From contig NZ_SHKY01000001.1 in the NCBI RefSeq assembly GCF_004217545.1, positions 6,758,001 through 6,822,000 on the forward strand: a DNA stretch of 64,000 nt, in the 5' to 3' direction. Source of the stretch: Krasilnikovia cinnamomea. GTDB lineage: Bacteria > Actinomycetota > Actinomycetes > Mycobacteriales > Micromonosporaceae. Both the position numbers and the translations under genes were made by a program. This document shows positions 17,201-64,000 of this stretch, in pieces; the stretch's first letter is position 1, and each line of letters starts with the position of its first letter. Under the pieces are notes generated by a model. The model did not search any database. It saw only the letters and a program-made list of their open reading frames with translations, and had not been told where the DNA came from.

Positions 17201-18965
17201 CCACGATCTCCCCACCGGGCCGGGACGCGATCCGCTCACCGGGCGGATGGGCCCGGACGAACTCGCGGTACACGTCGTTGTCCCGCAGCAGGTCCGCGTG
17301 GGTGCCCGCACCGACGATCCGGCCGCCGTCGAGCACGGCGATCCGGTCCGCCGCCGCCAGCGCGCCGACCCGCTGGCTGGTCAGCAGCACCGTCGTGCCG
17401 GTCAGCTCGGCGCGCAGCGCCGCGCGCAGGCGGGCCTCGGTGCCCGCGTCCAGCGCCGAGAAGCAGTCGTCGAGCAGCAGCAGCCGCGGGCGGCGCAGCA
17501 GGGCCCGGGCGATCGCGAGGCGCTGCCGTTGCCCGCCGGACAGGTCCAGCGCGCCGCGCGCCAGCACGCCGTCCAGCCCGTCCGGCAACCGTCGCACCAC
17601 GTCGTCGACCTGCGCCACCGCCAGCGCGTGCCACAGCCGTGCGTCGTCCGCGTCGGGATCGCCGAACCGCAGGTTGTCGCGCAGCGTCCCGGAGAACAGG
17701 CGGGGGGTCTGCGGCACCACCGCGACCAACCGGCCCAGGTGCTCCGCGCCCAGGTGCCGGACGTCGGTGCCGTCCAGCAGCACCGCCCCGGCGGTCACGT
17801 CGAACTGCCGCAGCACCAGGTGCAGCAGCGTCGACTTGCCGCTGCCGGTGCCGCCGACGATCGCGACGGTCTGGCCGGGATCGGCGACCAGACTCACCCC
17901 GTGCAGCACCGGGCGGGCACAGCCCGGGTGGGCGTACGCGACGTCGCGCAGCTCCAGCCGCCCGCCGCGGCCCACCGGCGGCACGGGACCGGCGGGCTCC
18001 CGTACGGTGGGCTCGGTGTGCAGGACCTCGGTGATGCGGCGCACCGAGGCGACCGCCCGGGACAGGCTGGTGAGCACCACGAGGGTCATCACCATCGCCA
18101 GCACGATCAGCGACAGGTAACCCACCAGGGCGGTGAGCGTGCCCAGCCGCAGCGTGCCCGCGTCCACCCGCCGCCCACCGAACCAGATCAGGGCGGCCAT
18201 GCCCACGTTGGTCACCAGCGTCACCAGCGCGGCGAACGACGTCAGCAACCGGCCCACCCGCAGCGACGGCTCGAACACCCGCAGGTTGGCCGCGGCGAAT
18301 CGGTCCCGTTCGCGCTGCTGCTGACCGAAGGCCCGCACCACGCGCACCCCGAGGATCTGCTCGCGCAGGATCCGGCCGACCAGATCCAGGCCGTGCTGCA
18401 ACCGGTCGTACACGCCGGACATCGTCACCAGCATGACCGCGATGCACCCGCAGATCGCCAGGAACGCCAGGACCAGCAGCAGACCGAGCCACATGTCCTG
18501 GGTGAGCGCCAGCACCAGGCCGCCCAGCGACAGGACCGTCGCCGACAGCGCGACGTCGAACAGATTCAGGGCCAGCGTCTGGGCCTGGGCGACATCGTTG
18601 ACCGTACGTGTGATCAGCGACGGCGTCCCGAACTGGTTCACCTCCCGCGCCGAGAGGCGCAGGACCGCGCGGAACACCGCGGAACGTACGTCGCGGCCCA
18701 GCCCGGCGGCGACGGCCGCCCCGATCCGCCCGGCGGCGATCGTCACGCCCACCTGGACGCCGGTGACCGCCGCCATGCCGAGCCCGATCCCCACGATGTA
18801 GTCCAGCGCGCCATGCAGCACCCCGCGGTCGACGACCAACGCGTTCAGTGTGGGCAGCAGCAGGACGCAGGCGGTCTGGACGAGCTGCAGCACCGCGATC
18901 AGCGCGATCTTCGACCGGTACGGCCCCAGGTACGCGCGCAGAAAACCGGTCAGCACAGGCGACAC
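17178..18965 (-). CDS. ABC exporter half-transporter, degenerate-site subunit (NysG/PimA type)
   Basis: About 595 residues: a six-helix membrane domain (about 5-300) and an ATPase with Walker A GGTGSGKST and a full LSGGQRQR signature. Walker B ends LLLLDD (Asp in place of the catalytic Glu), and the H-loop His is Gln (LLTSQRVGAL). Paired with the downstream subunit this gives one consensus ATP site and one degenerate site, as in known heterodimeric exporters. The frame is open to 19049, but a GTG at 18963-18965 or at 18954-18956 (with GGAG before it) is the likely start. It is divergent from the GDP-mannose dehydratase gene. Confidence 0.86.
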   Translation of the reverse strand: MSPVLTGFLRAYLGPYRSKIALIAVLQLVQTACVLLLPTLNALVVDRGVLHGALDYIVGIGLGMAAVTGVQVGVTIAAGRIGAAVAAGLGRDVRSAVFRAVLRLSAREVNQFGTPSLITRTVNDVAQAQTLALNLFDVALSATVLSLGGLVLALTQDMWLGLLLVLAFLAICGCIAVMLVTMSGVYDRLQHGLDLVGRILREQILGVRVVRAFGQQQRERDRFAAANLRVFEPSLRVGRLLTSFAALVTLVTNVGMAALIWFGGRRVDAGTLRLGTLTALVGYLSLIVLAMVMTLVVLTSLSRAVASVRRITEVLHTEPTVREPAGPVPPVGRGGRLELRDVAYAHPGCARPVLHGVSLVADPGQTVAIVGGTGSGKSTLLHLVLRQFDVTAGAVLLDGTDVRHLGAEHLGRLVAVVPQTPRLFSGTLRDNLRFGDPDADDARLWHALAVAQVDDVVRRLPDGLDGVLARGALDLSGGQRQRLAIARALLRRPRLLLLDDCFSALDAGTEARLRAALRAELTGTTVLLTSQRVGALAAADRIAVLDGGRIVGAGTHADLLRDNDVYREFVRAHPPGERIASRPGGEIVDARPGRR

Positions 18966-19028
18966 TCCGGGGGCCTCGCGTCGGCGTCGAACTACCCCCG
19001 GAGTAGACCCCGGACGCAGCACGTAGAT

Positions 19029-19069
19029 CACTAGGAACCGGCATCGCAACTTCTGAGGATTCCCTAGTG
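19029..19069. promoter_or_regulatory. Inverted repeat / half PimM-type box in the exporter-dehydratase divergent promoter
   Basis: CACTAGGAA (19029-19037) is opposed by TTCCCTAGTG (19060-19069), identical as inverted copies except for one missing G. The segment 19052-19067, TCTGAGGATTCCCTAG, matches the PimM consensus at 11 of 16 positions, with the right half perfect. It lies between the divergent exporter genes and the dehydratase-PKS genes. Confidence 0.5.
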
Positions 19070-19165
19070 GCTGGTGACCTACTGTCCCCTCGAAGCGCGG
19101 CGGCGGGACGGCCCGGCCTCGCGGAGAGCTACTCCAACAAGCGAGTCAGCAGGGAGACGGACCCG

Positions 19166-20197
19166 ATGCCCAAACGCGCGCTGATCACCGGAATCACCGG
19201 CCAGGACGGTTCCTACCTCGGCGAGTACCTGCTGTCGCTCGGGTACGAGGTGTGGGGGCTGGTGCGCGGCCAGGCCAACCCGCGCAAGTCCCGGATCAGC
19301 CGGCTGGCCGCCGACCTCAACTTCATCAACGGCGACCTGATGGACCAGGCCAGCCTCGTGTCCGCCGTGGACAAGGTGCAGCCGCACGAGGTCTACAACC
19401 TGGGCGCCATCTCGTTCGTCCCGATGTCGTGGGAACAGCCGGAACTGGTCACCGAGGTCAACGGCATGGGTGTGCTGCGCATGCTGGAGGCCATCCGCAT
19501 GGTCAGCGGGCTGACCGCGCCGCACCGCGACCGCGGCTCGCAGATCCGGTTCTACCAGGCGTCCTCCTCCGAGATGTTCGGCAAGGCCATCGAGACGCCG
19601 CAGTCGGAGACCACCGGCTTCCACCCGCGCAGCCCCTACGGCGTCGCCAAGGTGTACGGCCACTTCATCACCCGCAACTACCGCGAGTCCTTCGGCATGT
19701 ACGCGGTCTCCGGGATGCTGTTCAACCACGAGTCGCCCCGGCGCGGAGCCGAGTTCGTCACCCGCAAGATCTCCCTGGCGGTCGCGCGGATCAAGCTCGG
19801 CCTGCAGGACAAGCTCAGCCTCGGCAACCTCGACGCCGTACGGGACTGGGGCTTCGCGGGCGACTACGTACGCGCCATGCACGCCATGCTGCAGCAGGAG
19901 GACCCCGGCGACTGGGTCATCGGCACGGGGCAGATGCACACCGTGCGCGACGCGGTGCAGATCGCGTTCGACCATGTCGGCCTCGACTGGAACGACCACG
20001 TGGTCATCGACCCGGAGCTGGTGCGACCGGCGGAGGTGGAGATCCTGTGCGCGGACATCAGCCGCGCCAGCGCCGCGCTGAACTGGAAACCGACCGTCGC
20101 GTTCGGTGACCTGATGCGGATGATGGTCGAATCCGACCTGCGCCAGGTCGCCCGCGAACACGAGTACGGCGATCTGCTGACCGCCGCGAGCTGGTGA
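19166..20197 (+). CDS. gmd: GDP-mannose 4,6-dehydratase (NysDIII/AmphDIII type)
   Basis: 343 residues, short-chain dehydrogenase fold. Makes GDP-4-keto-6-deoxymannose from GDP-mannose, the first step toward the amino sugar mycosamine in polyene producers. The NAD(P)-binding TGITGQDGSYL is at residues 8-18. The catalytic region SSSEMFG and the Tyr-Lys pair in SPYGVAKVYGHF are present, as is FNHESPRRGAEFVTRK, typical of this enzyme. The ATG at 19166 is preferred (GGGAGACGG just before it, family N-terminus PKRALITGITGQ); the frame is open upstream to 19067. It ends 10 bases before the first PKS gene and is surely co-transcribed with it. The next mycosamine enzymes (aminotransferase, glycosyltransferase) are not in the window. 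Outside this context it could be a general GDP-mannose enzyme. Confidence 0.92.
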   Translation: MPKRALITGITGQDGSYLGEYLLSLGYEVWGLVRGQANPRKSRISRLAADLNFINGDLMDQASLVSAVDKVQPHEVYNLGAISFVPMSWEQPELVTEVNGMGVLRMLEAIRMVSGLTAPHRDRGSQIRFYQASSSEMFGKAIETPQSETTGFHPRSPYGVAKVYGHFITRNYRESFGMYAVSGMLFNHESPRRGAEFVTRKISLAVARIKLGLQDKLSLGNLDAVRDWGFAGDYVRAMHAMLQQEDPGDWVIGTGQMHTVRDAVQIAFDHVGLDWNDHVVIDPELVRPAEVEILCADISRASAALNWKPTVAFGDLMRMMVESDLRQVAREHEYGDLLTAASW

Positions 20198-20207
20198 CGG
20201 GCTGAGC

Positions 20208-47531
<27,324 letters not shown>

Positions 47532-47545
47532 CGGAGACGAACCGA

Positions 47546-64000
<16,455 letters not shown>

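Overview
The window is very GC-rich DNA (above 70 percent by eye), with GTG starts, overlapping genes and strong G/C preference at third codon positions. This is typical of a filamentous actinomycete. Frequent GTACGC/CGTACG codon pairs would fit Micromonosporaceae (Actinoplanes/Micromonospora relatives), but that is a habit-based guess, not a proof.

Layout. (1) 1-2.1 kb: the 3' part of an acyl-CoA dehydrogenase gene and a convergent coiled-coil gene of unknown function. (2) 2.3-9.4 kb: a complete six-gene carbohydrate/polyol ABC importer in the exact gene order of the rhizobial glycerol transporter GlpSTPQUV (two ATPases, two permeases, a small DUF2160-type membrane protein, a lipoprotein receptor), followed by a SorC-type regulator. 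(3) 9.4-12.9 kb: ordinary accessory genes: TetR regulator/dihydrofolate-reductase-like protein (divergent), DJ-1/PfpI protein/LysR regulator (divergent, with a 24-bp perfect palindrome between them) and a small four-helix membrane protein. (4) 12.9-64 kb: one side of a type I polyketide gene cluster. It has two convergent PAS-LuxR regulators of the PimM/NysRIV/AmphRIV kind separated by a 21-bp-stem terminator, a heterodimeric ABC exporter (NysG/NysH, PimA/PimB kind), GDP-mannose 4,6-dehydratase (mycosamine pathway, NysDIII/AmphDIII kind), a complete 9107-residue six-module PKS and a second PKS of at least four modules that runs off the window.

Interpretation. The order two ABC exporter genes - GDP-mannose dehydratase - six-module PKS is that of the glycosylated polyene macrolide clusters (nystatin, amphotericin, candicidin). 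The module pattern of the first PKS (DH-KR; KR; methylmalonyl AT with KR; KR; dead KR; KR) is what is known for NysI/AmphI (modules 9-14) and FscD. It would make the last double bond of the polyene, the hydroxyl that carries mycosamine, the methyl branch later oxidised to a carboxyl, a hydroxyl, the ketone that closes the hemiketal, and a further hydroxyl. The second PKS continues the polyol arm but has at least four modules in one protein (DH-KR with a damaged-looking DH; KR; DH-ER-KR; KS...), unlike the three-module NysJ/AmphJ. Loading module, polyene-forming modules, thioesterase, P450s, aminotransferase and glycosyltransferase are not in this window.

Regulation. A near-perfect PimM-type operator lies at 12985-13000. 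A second, half-degenerate one lies at 19052-19067 in the divergent promoter region between the exporter genes and the dehydratase/PKS genes. This suggests the PAS-LuxR proteins drive export and synthesis together. Within the second PKS, two AT and two KR domains contain nearly or fully identical DNA blocks with T-rich third codon positions, a clear mark of recent gene conversion or domain transfer.
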